From JALZVT01 sp039029135 (GTDB taxonomy: Bacteria > Pseudomonadota > Gammaproteobacteria > Pseudomonadales > Azotimanducaceae): 64,000 nt of DNA. Positions 25,039 to 34,577 of this stretch are shown here, piece after piece. Every line of letters starts with the position of its first letter. Within the stretch, counting starts at the first letter, position 1. A program made the translations under genes and the position numbers. A model generated the notes under the pieces. That model ran no database searches and was not told the origin of the DNA. It worked only from the letters and a program-made list of their open reading frames with translations. Where the stretch lies: the NCBI GenBank assembly GCA_039029135.1, contig JBCCGT010000009.1, positions 119,768 to 183,767 on the forward strand, in the 5' to 3' direction.

Positions 25039-26976
25039 CTAGTCCGCCGCGCCTCCGCCGAGCGGCAGGAACAGCGAGAACTCGGCGCCGTCGTCGTTGG
25101 CGACGTCGATATCGCCGCCAAGCTCGTCCATCAGCCGCTTCGTCAGGTGCAGGCCGAGGCCCTCGTGCGCGCCGCCCTTGTCGCTGGTCTTGGGCTCGAA
25201 CAGCGATCGCAGAACGTCTTCCGGCAGACCGGGACCCTTGTCGGCAACGCGGATCTCGATGCCGGGTCGGCCGGCCCGGTAGACCCCGTCGCGCAGTCGG
25301 GCGACCACCAGGCCGCCGTCGGGCTGTGCCTCAACGGCGTTCTTCACCAGATTCACCAGCACCTGCGTGAGGCGGTCGCGGTCGGCGGTGAGAAAGATCT
25401 CGCGACCCGGAAGCTGCGCGTCGATGTGCACGCCGATCCCCTGCGCGCTCGCGGCCTGCAGGCCACAGACGCCGCGCAACAGCTGCACGACGTCGAACTC
25501 TTCCGATTCGATGGTGGCCACGATGTCGAGCTCGCGCGGCACCTGTATGGAAGAGCGAAACACGTCCGTAGCGCGCCGCACCTCTTCCGTAATGAGCTGA
25601 ATCTGCTCGCGGGTCTCCGGGTCTTCGCCGGTCTTCAAATCGAGAATATGAAGATAGTTGCGGACGATGCTCAGCGGATTGTTCGCCTCGTGAACGATCT
25701 CGCGCAGCCGCTGCTCGATCTGAGCGGCATAGGCACCGAGACCGTCCAGCTCCTGCGATTCGTCCGTCGCTGGGTCGTCCTCGTCGAGGTTGCCCAGCCA
25801 GTCGCCCAGTGCCTGCACATAAGCGCGCCTCGAAACCTCGAACTCTTCAGGATCATCGCCAAGCGCAAACACGCAGACGCCGAGCGTGTCGCCGTCCGCC
25901 GTCAGCGGATAGACGGCGGCGCCACGCGTGCGCAGGCGCCGCAGCACCTGCCGGTCTACGACGCTGGTCGAGGGGCGATCGAGCAGTTCGGTGCGCACGG
26001 CGTCACGCGCACTGGTAGCAATGCGCGAGGCGACGGAATCAAGCGTCACGGACAGCATGGCGACATCGCGCCGATTGCGGCTGATCAGGCGACCGTCGCT
26101 CGCGAGCGTCAGCACCAGCGGCTCGTGCCCGAACAGCGGACGCGTGACGAGTCGGTGCGAGGCCAGCAGCGCCTCGATATCCTGCGCCCGCGCGAGAGAG
26201 CCGGCGAAGGCGACGATCTGCAGCTGGTACCACAGAGACGACGTCCAGTCGCCGTAGTAGGCGGCACCAAGATCGGCGGCGTCGAGCAGCGCGTCGGCCC
26301 GCGCCACGGCGGCGGCGTAGGATGGGCCCAGCGTTTCCGGCGCAAGCCCCAGCAGCACCTCGGCCGCGTCCGCGGCATTGGCTTCGTCGCCGTGATAGTG
26401 CAGATAGACGACGCGCTGAACCTTGAGCAGCGGGTGCGCGCCCTCGAGCAGCGCGGTGGGTTCGGCAGAAAACAGCAGCAGTTCGTCGTTCAGCGCATCA
26501 TTAGCGAGCTGCACACCCGCTAGCGCGAGCAGGGACTGCAGCCGCACGATCTGTCCCTCCAGTCCCGCGATCGCCTCAGCCAAACGCTCGGCGAGCACGG
26601 CGTGGGCCAACCGCCGGCGCGCGTCCTCCATCGCGAGCGATTCATCGCCGGCCTTCGGTACGACCGAGATCGCGATTGCAAGCCCCAGACCGGGCACGAC
26701 GCCGGGGTCCAGCGCGGCTAACGCGTCTTCGAGCGCGGCCGGCGTGAGCTCGCAGCCAAGCAGCCGCGCCCAGCGCGCGAGCAACTCCGCATCCAGCGCC
26801 ACGAGTGCGGCGAGAACACGGGTGTCGATCGGCTGCTCGGTCAGCAGTTCGGTGTAACGGTGAAGGACGGCGTCCGGTATCAAAACCCTCTCCGGGCTGC
26901 CAGCACCTCCTGAGCGAGCAGCGGCATCCAATTCCTGGCTCGAATGACGGGCCTGCAAACCCTGGCAGGCGTTCAT
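25039..26976 (-). CDS. HDOD-like / GAF-like / histidine kinase hybrid
   Basis: From the methionine at 26976 the protein is 645 residues. The N-terminal 280 residues look like an HDOD signalling domain, helical with repeated leucines. The middle, about 290-420, resembles a GAF sensor. The C-terminus is a histidine kinase: REIVHEANNPLSIVRNYL with the phospho-accepting His, an N-box NLVKNAVEA, G1 in DKGPGLP and G2 in GLGLHLTKRL. No membrane segment is seen, so it is a cytoplasmic sensor. HDOD-kinase fusions occur in gammaproteobacteria but their signals are mostly unknown. No response regulator gene is adjacent. Confidence 0.78.
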   Translation of the reverse strand: MNACQGLQARHSSQELDAAARSGGAGSPERVLIPDAVLHRYTELLTEQPIDTRVLAALVALDAELLARWARLLGCELTPAALEDALAALDPGVVPGLGLAIAISVVPKAGDESLAMEDARRRLAHAVLAERLAEAIAGLEGQIVRLQSLLALAGVQLANDALNDELLLFSAEPTALLEGAHPLLKVQRVVYLHYHGDEANAADAAEVLLGLAPETLGPSYAAAVARADALLDAADLGAAYYGDWTSSLWYQLQIVAFAGSLARAQDIEALLASHRLVTRPLFGHEPLVLTLASDGRLISRNRRDVAMLSVTLDSVASRIATSARDAVRTELLDRPSTSVVDRQVLRRLRTRGAAVYPLTADGDTLGVCVFALGDDPEEFEVSRRAYVQALGDWLGNLDEDDPATDESQELDGLGAYAAQIEQRLREIVHEANNPLSIVRNYLHILDLKTGEDPETREQIQLITEEVRRATDVFRSSIQVPRELDIVATIESEEFDVVQLLRGVCGLQAASAQGIGVHIDAQLPGREIFLTADRDRLTQVLVNLVKNAVEAQPDGGLVVARLRDGVYRAGRPGIEIRVADKGPGLPEDVLRSLFEPKTSDKGGAHEGLGLHLTKRLMDELGGDIDVANDDGAEFSLFLPLGGGAAD

Positions 26977-27234
26977 CGCCGGCAGGCGCCAGAGTGACGC
27001 AGCCGGTCGCGGTCGCACGGTCCTGTGCGGCGAACCGGCAGTTTACCAGTCGATTGCGACGCTCGGGGTGGCAGCTTGTTAGTGGGACGTAATCAACTGC
27101 TCAGGGCCGCGCGTGCCGCCGCGCATCCGCCACGCAACGCGATCGGGCGTCGTATACCCATAGGGTCAGGGCGCTTGCTCCCATACAATCAGCCCTCGCC
27201 TCTATTCGTCCCCACCGTTACACGAGCCTCGTTC

Positions 27235-28053
27235 ATGAAAGTCGTCTGTTTTAACGTCAACGGCATCCGCGCCCGCCTCCACCAACTCGGCGCGCTGCAG
27301 GAGTCGCACCGGCCCGACGTGGTCGCCCTGCAGGAGATCAAGGTCGCGAGCGATCAGTTTCCAATCGACGACGTCCGGGCGCTGGGCTACGAACACATCG
27401 AGCACTTCGGCCAGAAAGGCCACTACGGCGTCGCCCTGCTCAGCAAAACGCCCGCGCAGAACGTGATGCTCGGCGTGCCCTGGCGCGACGACGACCAACA
27501 GCGCCGCCTCATCGCCGCAGACTACGCAACGCCAGGCGGCGCTACCTTACGCATCGCCAACGGCTACTTCCCCCAGGGCGACAGTCGCGAGCACCCGACG
27601 AAGTTCCCCAACAAACAGGAGTTCTACGCCGACATCGCTCGCCTGCTGGACGAGCGCTACACGCCCACCGACAACCTGCTGCTGGTCGGCGACATGAACG
27701 TGGCGCCGTCGGCCGAGGACATCGGCATCGGGGCGGACAACGAGAAGCGCTGGCTGCGCACCGGCAAGGCGAGCTTTTTGCCGGAGGAGCGCGAATGGCT
27801 CGCGCGGCTGACGGACTGGGGCCTGAGCGATACCTACGCCAGCCACTGCCCGCCCGACGAGCGCCTGTATTCGTGGTTCGACTATCGCAGCCGCGGCTTC
27901 GAGCGCGAGCCGAAGCGCGGGCTGCGCATCGATTTGCTGCTCGCGAGCGCACCCTTGATGGGCAAGCTCACGGACGCCGGCATCGACTACGAGATTCGCG
28001 GCGGCGAGAAGCCGTCCGACCACTGCCCCTGCTGGTGCACGTTCGACCTGTGA
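27235..28053 (+). CDS. xthA: Exodeoxyribonuclease III
   Basis: This DNA-repair enzyme cuts at abasic sites and degrades from 3' ends. The ATG at 27235 gives 272 residues beginning MKVVCFNVNGIRARL. Family motifs are LQEIKV (metal-binding Glu), GHYGVALLS, NGYFPQG, VGDMNVAPSAEDIG, RGLRIDLLLAS and the terminal SDHCP (catalytic Asp-His). An upstream extension in the same frame has no family match. It points toward pyrF on the opposite strand, 35 bases apart, so the two converge. Confidence 0.95.
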   Translation: MKVVCFNVNGIRARLHQLGALQESHRPDVVALQEIKVASDQFPIDDVRALGYEHIEHFGQKGHYGVALLSKTPAQNVMLGVPWRDDDQQRRLIAADYATPGGATLRIANGYFPQGDSREHPTKFPNKQEFYADIARLLDERYTPTDNLLLVGDMNVAPSAEDIGIGADNEKRWLRTGKASFLPEEREWLARLTDWGLSDTYASHCPPDERLYSWFDYRSRGFEREPKRGLRIDLLLASAPLMGKLTDAGIDYEIRGGEKPSDHCPCWCTFDL

Positions 28054-28088
28054 GTTGAAGTTGCGACGCGCGCTGCCCGCGTCGGCCG

Positions 28089-28937
28089 CTAGCCGCTATT
28101 GTGTCCCGCCCGCAGCGCGCGCATGTCGCCGACGAGCTGCGCCGCCACGGCGGCCGCCGCAGCGGCGTAGTCCTCCCCGCCTCCGGCATAGAGGATGCCG
28201 CGCGCGCTGTTAACGAGCAGTCCGAAGCCGTCGGCCGTAGCGCCGTGACGGAAGACGGCGGCAAGATCACCGCCCTGCTCGCCCACCCCGGGCACGAGCA
28301 GCGCGGTGTCGCCCGCGGCCGCGCGAATCTCGCCTAACTCCTCCGGGTAGGTCGCGCCCGCCACCAGCATCAGATTGCCGGCAACGTTCCACTCGGCCGC
28401 CTGGCGCGCGATGCGCAGATAGATCGGCTCGCCGTCACTCGTCATCACGTCCTGCAGCCAGGCGCTGTCCGCGTTACTGGTCCGGCACAGCAGCACGGTG
28501 CCTCGGTCACGATAGGCCAGAAAGGGCGCCACGCTCTCGGGACCCAGGAACGGATTGACCGTGACGGCGTCGGCTCGGTAGCGCTCGAACGCCTCGACGG
28601 CATAGCGCTCTGCGGTGCTGCCGATATCCCCGCGCTTGGCGTCGAGCAGCACCGGCACCTGCGGATGACGCTCGTGGATGTAGGCGATCAGGTCGACCAG
28701 CAACTCTTCGAGACCAAGGCTCGCGAAGTGTGCGATCTGTGGCTTGAACGCGCTCGCGTAGGCGGCGGTCGCGTCAACGATGGCGCGGCAAAACGCGTCG
28801 ATCGCGTCGAACTTAGATCGAGTCTGCAAATGGGTCGGAAGGCGATCCAGCAGCGGATCGAGGCCAACGCACAGAAACGCATCGGTCCGGGTCCAGGCTG
28901 CACCGAGGAGGTCGTTGAATGCGGGGCGGTGTGTCAC
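28089..28937 (-). CDS. pyrF: Orotidine 5'-phosphate decarboxylase, type 2
   Basis: This enzyme makes UMP in pyrimidine synthesis. The 282-residue length and the motif VLLDAKRGDIGSTAERYA identify the longer type-2 (mycobacterial) PyrF, not the 230-residue enterobacterial type. Other conserved parts are FLCVGLDP near the start, AFKPQIAHF, TVNPFLG and the phosphate loop VPGVGEQGG. The gene stands alone between convergent xthA and a divergent PilZ gene. Confidence 0.94.
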   Translation of the reverse strand: MTHRPAFNDLLGAAWTRTDAFLCVGLDPLLDRLPTHLQTRSKFDAIDAFCRAIVDATAAYASAFKPQIAHFASLGLEELLVDLIAYIHERHPQVPVLLDAKRGDIGSTAERYAVEAFERYRADAVTVNPFLGPESVAPFLAYRDRGTVLLCRTSNADSAWLQDVMTSDGEPIYLRIARQAAEWNVAGNLMLVAGATYPEELGEIRAAAGDTALLVPGVGEQGGDLAAVFRHGATADGFGLLVNSARGILYAGGGEDYAAAAAAVAAQLVGDMRALRAGHNSG

Positions 28938-29407
28938 GGCGCACGGATTCTAGCGCATTGCCGGCCTAGAGTATCCGGGTGACCGAAACGCCCATGAGGA
29001 CGCCTTAGCGCGCTCTCAAGCGCTCCCAGAACAGCCTGGCAGCGCGAGCAAAAGTTGGGCCAGTTTCGTTCTAGGTTTGGATCGCATGTGCCTGAAAAAT
29101 AGAACTTTACTAGCAATAAGTTGTATGGGCATGATGCCGGTCAGATTCGCGCGTAAGACGCGACGAGTTCTGACCGTGTCGATTCACCACCGGCTAGGCG
29201 CGAGGATCGCGTCCTGAACGAGGCCCTCGGGCGTCGTTTCGAAACAGCCATATGTGTTGGACGTAGACGCCCAAAAAAGGGCGCATACACGGCAGGACAA
29301 GCCCCGAAGGATAGCTCTGGCGACATGACAGACGCCAGGACTCGGGGGAGCGGCAGGAGAGACGCCGCTGGGACACATCGAACTGCAACCATATCGGTAG
29401 GGCGACT
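28938..29407. other. 470-base spacer between pyrF and the PilZ gene
   Basis: No gene is supported here. It should contain the divergent promoters of pyrF and the PilZ gene. One small hairpin (GCCC, six A, GGGC) lies near 29269-29282. A locally A+T-rich stretch at 29095-29130 is the likeliest promoter area. Confidence 0.4.
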
Positions 29408-29875
29408 ATGAAAGGGACCGACGGGAATCGGAGCAACATCATTGAACTGAGCAGCGCTCGGGAGCGCATGCGTTCGCGCGCGCCACTGGCGGCTCGCTCG
29501 CACAGCGACAAGCGTCTGCACACGCGCGTCGAGAGCAACGATCGCCTCTTCACCCAGGTCGTGCTGTCCGCCGACAACCCGGAACTCGTGGGCTCCACCC
29601 TATCGTGCCGCGCCGTCAACATGTCGGTTGGCGGCATCCAGTTCCAAACCTCGACCCAGGTACCGGTCGGCGCGCTGCTGGATCTGTGGGTCGACGTGTC
29701 CAGTCGTCCGGGCAAGTTCTTTCTCGCCGGTGAAGTGCGCTGGAGCCGTCCAACGAGCGAGGTCGACGAAAACGGCCAGTCGCTTTGGTTCGTCGGCGTG
29801 CAGCTCAAGTCCGGCGCCGCCACAGACATCGTCGACTGGCGGGACTATCACGCCCACGCGTACGCCCACCACTGA
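29408..29875 (+). CDS. PilZ-domain protein
   Basis: The 155-residue protein has a basic N-terminal region with RLHTRVESNDR, close to the RxxxR c-di-GMP-binding motif. A later NMSVGGIQFQTS corresponds to the second PilZ motif (D/N-x-S-x-x-G). The rest fits the six-stranded PilZ barrel. Such proteins sense cyclic di-GMP and adjust motility or surface functions. The DUF1631 gene follows after about 105 bases in the same direction. Confidence 0.85.
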   Translation: MKGTDGNRSNIIELSSARERMRSRAPLAARSHSDKRLHTRVESNDRLFTQVVLSADNPELVGSTLSCRAVNMSVGGIQFQTSTQVPVGALLDLWVDVSSRPGKFFLAGEVRWSRPTSEVDENGQSLWFVGVQLKSGAATDIVDWRDYHAHAYAHH

Positions 29876-29980
29876 GGAACGTTTTACCTAACGGGGAGAA
29901 GGCCGCGCCGCACCTTGAACGAGCGTCGCAGCCGCCAGTAGTCGGCAGCGCAAGCTGTCAGGATCTTTGGGAGGTCGGCT

Positions 29981-32230
29981 TTGGAACAAAGCCTGGAAGC
30001 AGCCGTTGCGACGAGTCCTTTGCCCACGATATTGCAGGGGGTTAAGCACGATACGCGCGCCCTGCTGCAAGAACGCATGGAAAAGCTGTTCCAGAACGCG
30101 GACGACGCGCTGTTCGAAATGGCAGACCGCGCATCGACCGATGCGGACCAGAATCTCTATTTCGATTCGATGCGCATCGTACGCCTCCAGCGCGCACGCA
30201 TACTGCAGCGCTTTTTAGACAACTACTCGCGCAGCTGGTCCGGGATGCAGGCTCTCGATGACGACGATCTGCAGGCGCACAGCCCGATCGACGACCTGGA
30301 GGCGGACGACTTCTCGCTGCTGCAGAACGACGAACTCGAAGTCTCTGTCGCCGCCGCCGGCATCAGCTCGAAGGTCACCAGCATGTTCCTGCTGCCGCTG
30401 ACCCAGCTGAGCAAACGTCTCGAAGCAGTTTGTGAACACGAGGTCGAGCCGGCAAGAAATCCGCTCGGCCCACAGCGCCTCAATCAATCGTTCATCAGAG
30501 CGATCGAGACACTCGAAGTCCACATCAAGGTGCGGATCATCCTGCTAAAGCTGTTCGAACGCTTTGTCGCCGAGCAGCTTGAGCCCGTATACGACCGCGC
30601 GAATCTGGTGCTCATCGAAGCCGGAGTCCTGCCCGAGCTGAAGCATCGGATCAAACCGCGCCGCACAGCACCCACGCGCAGCACCCCGGTGGCCCGCGCA
30701 CCAGCCCAATCCGACGAGCCCGCGGCACCGCCGCGCGAACACGCGCAGTTCTTTGGCCTGCAGGGATTATTACAACAGGCACGCATGCAACAGGCGCACG
30801 CCGAGGGCGTCGCGCAGCAACCCCAGGGCGGCGCACCGAGCGGTGGCAAGTACGTGGGCGAAGAGCACGGTGCTGCTACGATCGTCAGCACGCCGGAGCT
30901 CATGCAGATCCTCGGTGCCGTGCAGGGCCAGGCGAGCAGCCAGCCCATCGATCTGACGGCGCCGCAGCCGGCGCTCGACTTGCGCCGTGTGGTCATCGAC
31001 GCAGCACCTATCACGGACGCCGGCAAGAAAGACCGTCTGGACGATGTTTCAGGAGACGTCGTCGACCTGGTCCGCATGCTCTTCGACTACATCCTCAACG
31101 ATCGCAACCTCGCGATTCCGATGAAGGCGCTGATCGGTCGACTACAGATACCGATCCTGAAGGTCGCTCTGCTGGACAAGTCGTTCTTCGGCAACAGCGG
31201 CCACCCGGCACGCCAGCTGCTGAACGAACTCTCTAGCGCCGGCATCGGCTGGAGCAGCGCCAACGAGCTCAAGCGCGACGCCACCTACAACAAGATCGAA
31301 TCAATCGTCGAGCGTGTGCTGGCGGGCTTCAGCGATGACCTGCGACTGTTCAGCAACCTCATCGTCGAACTGCGTCACTTCGTCGCCAAGGAGGCGAGAA
31401 AACGCAATCAGGTCGAGCAACGCGTGCGCGAAACCGAGTCCGGCAAGGCCCGTACCCGCGAGGCGAAGCGCACGGTGCAGGCGATCGTCAACCAACGCGC
31501 CTGCGGTCTGCGCATGCCGACCCATACCGGTCGCTTCGTCAGCGATAGCTGGAGCCGCGTGCTGATCTACCTGTACGTGACTCAAGGCAGCGATAGCGAC
31601 GCCTGGACCCACGCGATCACCACGCTGGAGGATCTGCTGTGGGCCTCACAGCCGCAGACCACAGAGGAAGAAGTCTCCCGTCGGGAGGCGCTGCTGCCGG
31701 AGTTGGTAACCCAGCTTGAGGCCGGCATTACACTCGCGAATCTGTCCGATGCCCAAGAGCAGCTCGACGCCGTTCGCGAGACCATCGACAACCTGCATCA
31801 ATCGGATCTGGCTTACCTGGATTCGGAGCGTTTGCCCGAACTCGGCTTCGAGGTCGAGAGCCAGCCGGAGCTGGTGCTGGTCGAGAAGCCTCAGCCGAAA
31901 GACGAGGCCAGCGAAGAGATCGAGTCGATCGCCGACAACGCGTTCGTGGAGGCCATCATCGCCCTGTCGCCCGGCTGCTGGGCAGAGCTCACGACCGACG
32001 ACGGCAAGACGGTGCGCTGCAAGCTGGCGACGGTCGTGCAGCCCGGCAACCGCTACGTTTGGGTCAACCGCAAAGGCATGAAGAGTTGCGAGCGCTCGCG
32101 CAATACGCTCGCGCTGGCACTACAGAACGACGAGATGCGGCTGCTCGATGAATCCGAGGTGTTCGAGCGCGCGCTGGAGGCTGTGATCGGCAACCTGCGG
32201 CGAATGCAGGAATCCCCGCAGGAAATCTAG
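29981..32230 (+). CDS. DUF1631 protein
   Basis: The start is a TTG preceded by GGGAGG at the right distance; no ATG fits the family start. The 749-residue product shows the DUF1631 pattern: a helical N-terminus (LLQERMEKLFQNADDALFEMAD), a Pro/Ala/Gln-rich linker near residues 220-310, a long helical middle (DVVDLVRMLFDYILNDRNLAIPMKALIGRLQIPILKVAL in two parts) and a C-terminal barrel-like domain (CWAELTTDDGKTVRCKLATV) that resembles PilZ. The biochemical role is not settled. Its position behind a PilZ gene supports a link to cyclic di-GMP signalling or surface behaviour. Confidence 0.85.
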   Translation: MEQSLEAAVATSPLPTILQGVKHDTRALLQERMEKLFQNADDALFEMADRASTDADQNLYFDSMRIVRLQRARILQRFLDNYSRSWSGMQALDDDDLQAHSPIDDLEADDFSLLQNDELEVSVAAAGISSKVTSMFLLPLTQLSKRLEAVCEHEVEPARNPLGPQRLNQSFIRAIETLEVHIKVRIILLKLFERFVAEQLEPVYDRANLVLIEAGVLPELKHRIKPRRTAPTRSTPVARAPAQSDEPAAPPREHAQFFGLQGLLQQARMQQAHAEGVAQQPQGGAPSGGKYVGEEHGAATIVSTPELMQILGAVQGQASSQPIDLTAPQPALDLRRVVIDAAPITDAGKKDRLDDVSGDVVDLVRMLFDYILNDRNLAIPMKALIGRLQIPILKVALLDKSFFGNSGHPARQLLNELSSAGIGWSSANELKRDATYNKIESIVERVLAGFSDDLRLFSNLIVELRHFVAKEARKRNQVEQRVRETESGKARTREAKRTVQAIVNQRACGLRMPTHTGRFVSDSWSRVLIYLYVTQGSDSDAWTHAITTLEDLLWASQPQTTEEEVSRREALLPELVTQLEAGITLANLSDAQEQLDAVRETIDNLHQSDLAYLDSERLPELGFEVESQPELVLVEKPQPKDEASEEIESIADNAFVEAIIALSPGCWAELTTDDGKTVRCKLATVVQPGNRYVWVNRKGMKSCERSRNTLALALQNDEMRLLDESEVFERALEAVIGNLRRMQESPQEI

Positions 32231-32305
32231 CAGACGCCCTACCCTACCCCGCCCCGCCCCGCCGCCTGCGGCCTCAACCGCGCGGCAATCGATCGCGCGA
32301 CGCCT

Positions 32306-32959
32306 TCAGCGAACGGCTGGCACCAGATCGCGGACCCGTTCCCGCCACTCCGGATCCGCAAACAGGCGCTCGACCGTCGCGACCACGCCCTGCGTTTGGC
32401 TGTCGACCTCAAGATTGACGCGATCACCGACTTCGACCCGCCCCAGTCTCGTGCGTTCGATCGTCTCCGGAATCAGGCTCACCGCGAAACAACCTGCGTC
32501 ATCGTCCAGGTCGCTGATCGTGAGGCTTGCACCATCGAGCGCGGCATAGCCCTTGTGCAGCAGATAGCGTCGCCACTCGGAGCCAACGGCAAACCATAGC
32601 TTGCGCAGATTATCGCTCTGCTCGACTCGCACCACTTCGACGGTGGTAGCGATGTGACCGGACACGATGTGTCCGCCTACCTCGTCGCCAACGCGAAAAC
32701 TGCGCTCGACGTCAACCAGGTCGCCCTCCCGCAGCTCCCCTAGATTGGTGTGATTAAGCGTCTCGCGAATCACATCGAAAGCGACGGCGCCGTCCGGGGC
32801 AACGTGAGTGACGGTCAGGCAGGTGCCGTTGATCGCCACCGACGCACCCAGCTCGAGACCGTCGATCATGTCCTGCATGTCGATCGTGAGGCCGCGCAAA
32901 TCGGTGTCGTCGCGCACACCGAGCACGCGGCGATAGCCTTGAACGATTCCGGTGAACAT
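32306..32959 (-). CDS. ribE: Riboflavin synthase, alpha subunit
   Basis: This enzyme makes riboflavin from two lumazine molecules. The ATG at 32959 gives 217 residues starting MFTGIVQG, the universal start of the family; the longer ORF is not homologous upstream. Two lumazine-binding repeats are visible, each with a GxSVAINGTCLTV-like or ALDGASLTI core, and the second ends in GDRVNLEVD. No other rib gene is nearby and no FMN riboswitch structure was seen in the short leader. A small hairpin, GCCCGC, three bases, GCGGGC, lies 13 bases upstream of the start. Confidence 0.94.
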   Translation of the reverse strand: MFTGIVQGYRRVLGVRDDTDLRGLTIDMQDMIDGLELGASVAINGTCLTVTHVAPDGAVAFDVIRETLNHTNLGELREGDLVDVERSFRVGDEVGGHIVSGHIATTVEVVRVEQSDNLRKLWFAVGSEWRRYLLHKGYAALDGASLTISDLDDDAGCFAVSLIPETIERTRLGRVEVGDRVNLEVDSQTQGVVATVERLFADPEWRERVRDLVPAVR

Positions 32960-32990
32960 CGTTACCCCAAAGCCCGCTAGGCGGGCACAA

Positions 32991-33024
32991 ACAAAAACGG
33001 GGCCAGCATACCAGCGGGCCCCGT
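32991..33024 (-). terminator. Rho-independent terminator of the TonB operon
   Basis: On the minus strand ACGGGGCC and GGCCCCGT pair over eight bases (33017-33024 with 32997-33004), followed at once by GTTTTTGT. It lies about 55 bases after the stop of the TPR gene and just upstream of ribE, so it should separate the two. Confidence 0.8.
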
Positions 33025-33077
33025 TCGTTGCGGTTCGATTGTAAGGCGCGGCAGTCGCGCGCCCTAGCCGCGAGTCG

Positions 33078-34487
33078 CTATTCGCCGCCCTGCAGCAGCG
33101 TCGACTCCTTCGCCATCTCTTCTTCCCACGCCTTCTGCGCCGCGGCAAGCTGGGTGCGGCGATTCGACTCAGTGTCGATGAAGGTGATCCACTGAGCGCT
33201 CATCCGCTCGTGCGTGTTGTCACGGCGATTGCGGGACTCGGTGCGTGCACGAACAAAGGCCGCACGCGCGCTCTGCAGCTTATCGTCGTTGTACAAACAC
33301 ATGCCGCGAATAACGTGCACACTCTGAACCTTGCGCAGCCCACCTTTGCGCAGCGCGCTATCCGACGCACTCACGCAGCTCTTGAACTGCTCCTTTTCCA
33401 GGTACAGCGTGGCGAGCTGCTCGTAGACGCGGCCGTTGTCGTCCAATTCGCCAGACTTCTTCAGCGCGTCGATAGCCTTGTCGACCTCCTGCGCGAGCTG
33501 CCAGGCCTGACCAAGACCGCGCCAGTTCCTGGCCGTCTTCTCGATCAGTCCGTCCTTGATGCCCTTGTCCATGACGCGCGCGGCGCGGTAGGGAATTTCC
33601 GCCTGCATCAGCAGCCCGGACAGCGTCGTCAGGTCTTTCTCGCGATCCAGATAGCCCGCACGATAGGCTGACTCCATCGCCTTGAGCTGCCGGTCCTCGT
33701 CGCCTTCCTGACCGTAGACGCCGGCCAGGCGATACCAGTAGTCGCGCTTCGGAAATTGCTTCACCAGAACCTCGAGGATCTCGAGGACCTTCGGCCAATT
33801 CTCCTGCTCGTAGTAAAGGTAGTTCAGCAGAGCCCACCAGTTCTCCTTAACCGCCGTGCCGCGTTGCTGGGCAACATCGATGCCGCGCTCGATCATGGGC
33901 ACCGCGCTGCGGAAGTCCTGCTTCTGGTAGTACACCTGTCCCATGAAGATGTAGGGCTCAGGCCCCGGATTGTTCGCCTTGGTCAGCCACTCTTCCATGT
34001 AGCGCAGCGCGCTGTCGTAGCGTTCGCGAACGAAGTTGAGCTGGGCGAGGGTATATAGGGTCGTCGCTTCCAGGCCCTCGTTGATATCTTCACGGCTGAC
34101 CAGCACGTTTTCGTATGCGTCGATCGCGCGGCCATAGCGCTCTTGTGCGAAGTTCACATAGCCGAGCATGTTGTAGATCTGCGCTCGCTCGTTGCCGTTG
34201 TAACGCTGACCGCGGCCGGCGTCCAACATGCCCTGCAGCAGCCGCTCCGCCTCGTTGTACTGCTTGGCGTCGATCATCTCCTGGGATTGTTCCAGTTTCT
34301 TGAACACGGGCGCGCTGATCGTCGGGACCCGCCGAGTCTTTTGCTTTTTCTCTTCCTCCGCCAGCGCGCCCGGCGCGCCAACGATCAGCACTGCAGCCGA
34401 TCCGAGCGCCAGTATCAGCGCCAGCGGCAGAGCCGTTAGACCCCGCGCGAGGTGCGCGAGCAGCGGTCTCATCTGGATTGCTTTCAT
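33078..34487 (-). CDS. TPR-repeat periplasmic protein of the TonB2-type operon
   Basis: The ATG at 34487 lies eight bases after GGAGG and gives 469 residues. A signal segment (PLALILALGSAAVLIVGAPGALA) precedes a lysine-rich stretch and then many helical TPR-like repeats (for example YGRAIDAYENVL, FRSAVPMIERGI, AAFVRARTE). In Vibrio the equivalent gene of the TonB2 cluster is needed for TonB2 function. It is last in the operon DUF3450–ttpC–exbB–exbD–tonB–this gene and is followed by a strong terminator. Confidence 0.88.
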   Translation of the reverse strand: MKAIQMRPLLAHLARGLTALPLALILALGSAAVLIVGAPGALAEEEKKQKTRRVPTISAPVFKKLEQSQEMIDAKQYNEAERLLQGMLDAGRGQRYNGNERAQIYNMLGYVNFAQERYGRAIDAYENVLVSREDINEGLEATTLYTLAQLNFVRERYDSALRYMEEWLTKANNPGPEPYIFMGQVYYQKQDFRSAVPMIERGIDVAQQRGTAVKENWWALLNYLYYEQENWPKVLEILEVLVKQFPKRDYWYRLAGVYGQEGDEDRQLKAMESAYRAGYLDREKDLTTLSGLLMQAEIPYRAARVMDKGIKDGLIEKTARNWRGLGQAWQLAQEVDKAIDALKKSGELDDNGRVYEQLATLYLEKEQFKSCVSASDSALRKGGLRKVQSVHVIRGMCLYNDDKLQSARAAFVRARTESRNRRDNTHERMSAQWITFIDTESNRRTQLAAAQKAWEEEMAKESTLLQGGE

Positions 34488-34577
34488 AATCAAAACCTCC
34501 AACGACCTCCAACCAGGTGGGGTCGACATTCAGAGCGACGCCAGGCGTCGCCCAGCGGCAGACGGAAACCCCGCGTA

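Noticed and set aside
23581..26523. A 980-codon plus-strand frame
   Set aside because: It crosses an acyl-CoA dehydrogenase gene in another frame and then the antisense of a histidine kinase. Arg/Gln/Ala composition is typical of shadow frames.
32960..33070. FMN riboswitch ahead of ribE
   Set aside because: The leader is about 110 bases and is filled by the terminator of the preceding operon and a small hairpin; the conserved FMN aptamer segments are not present.
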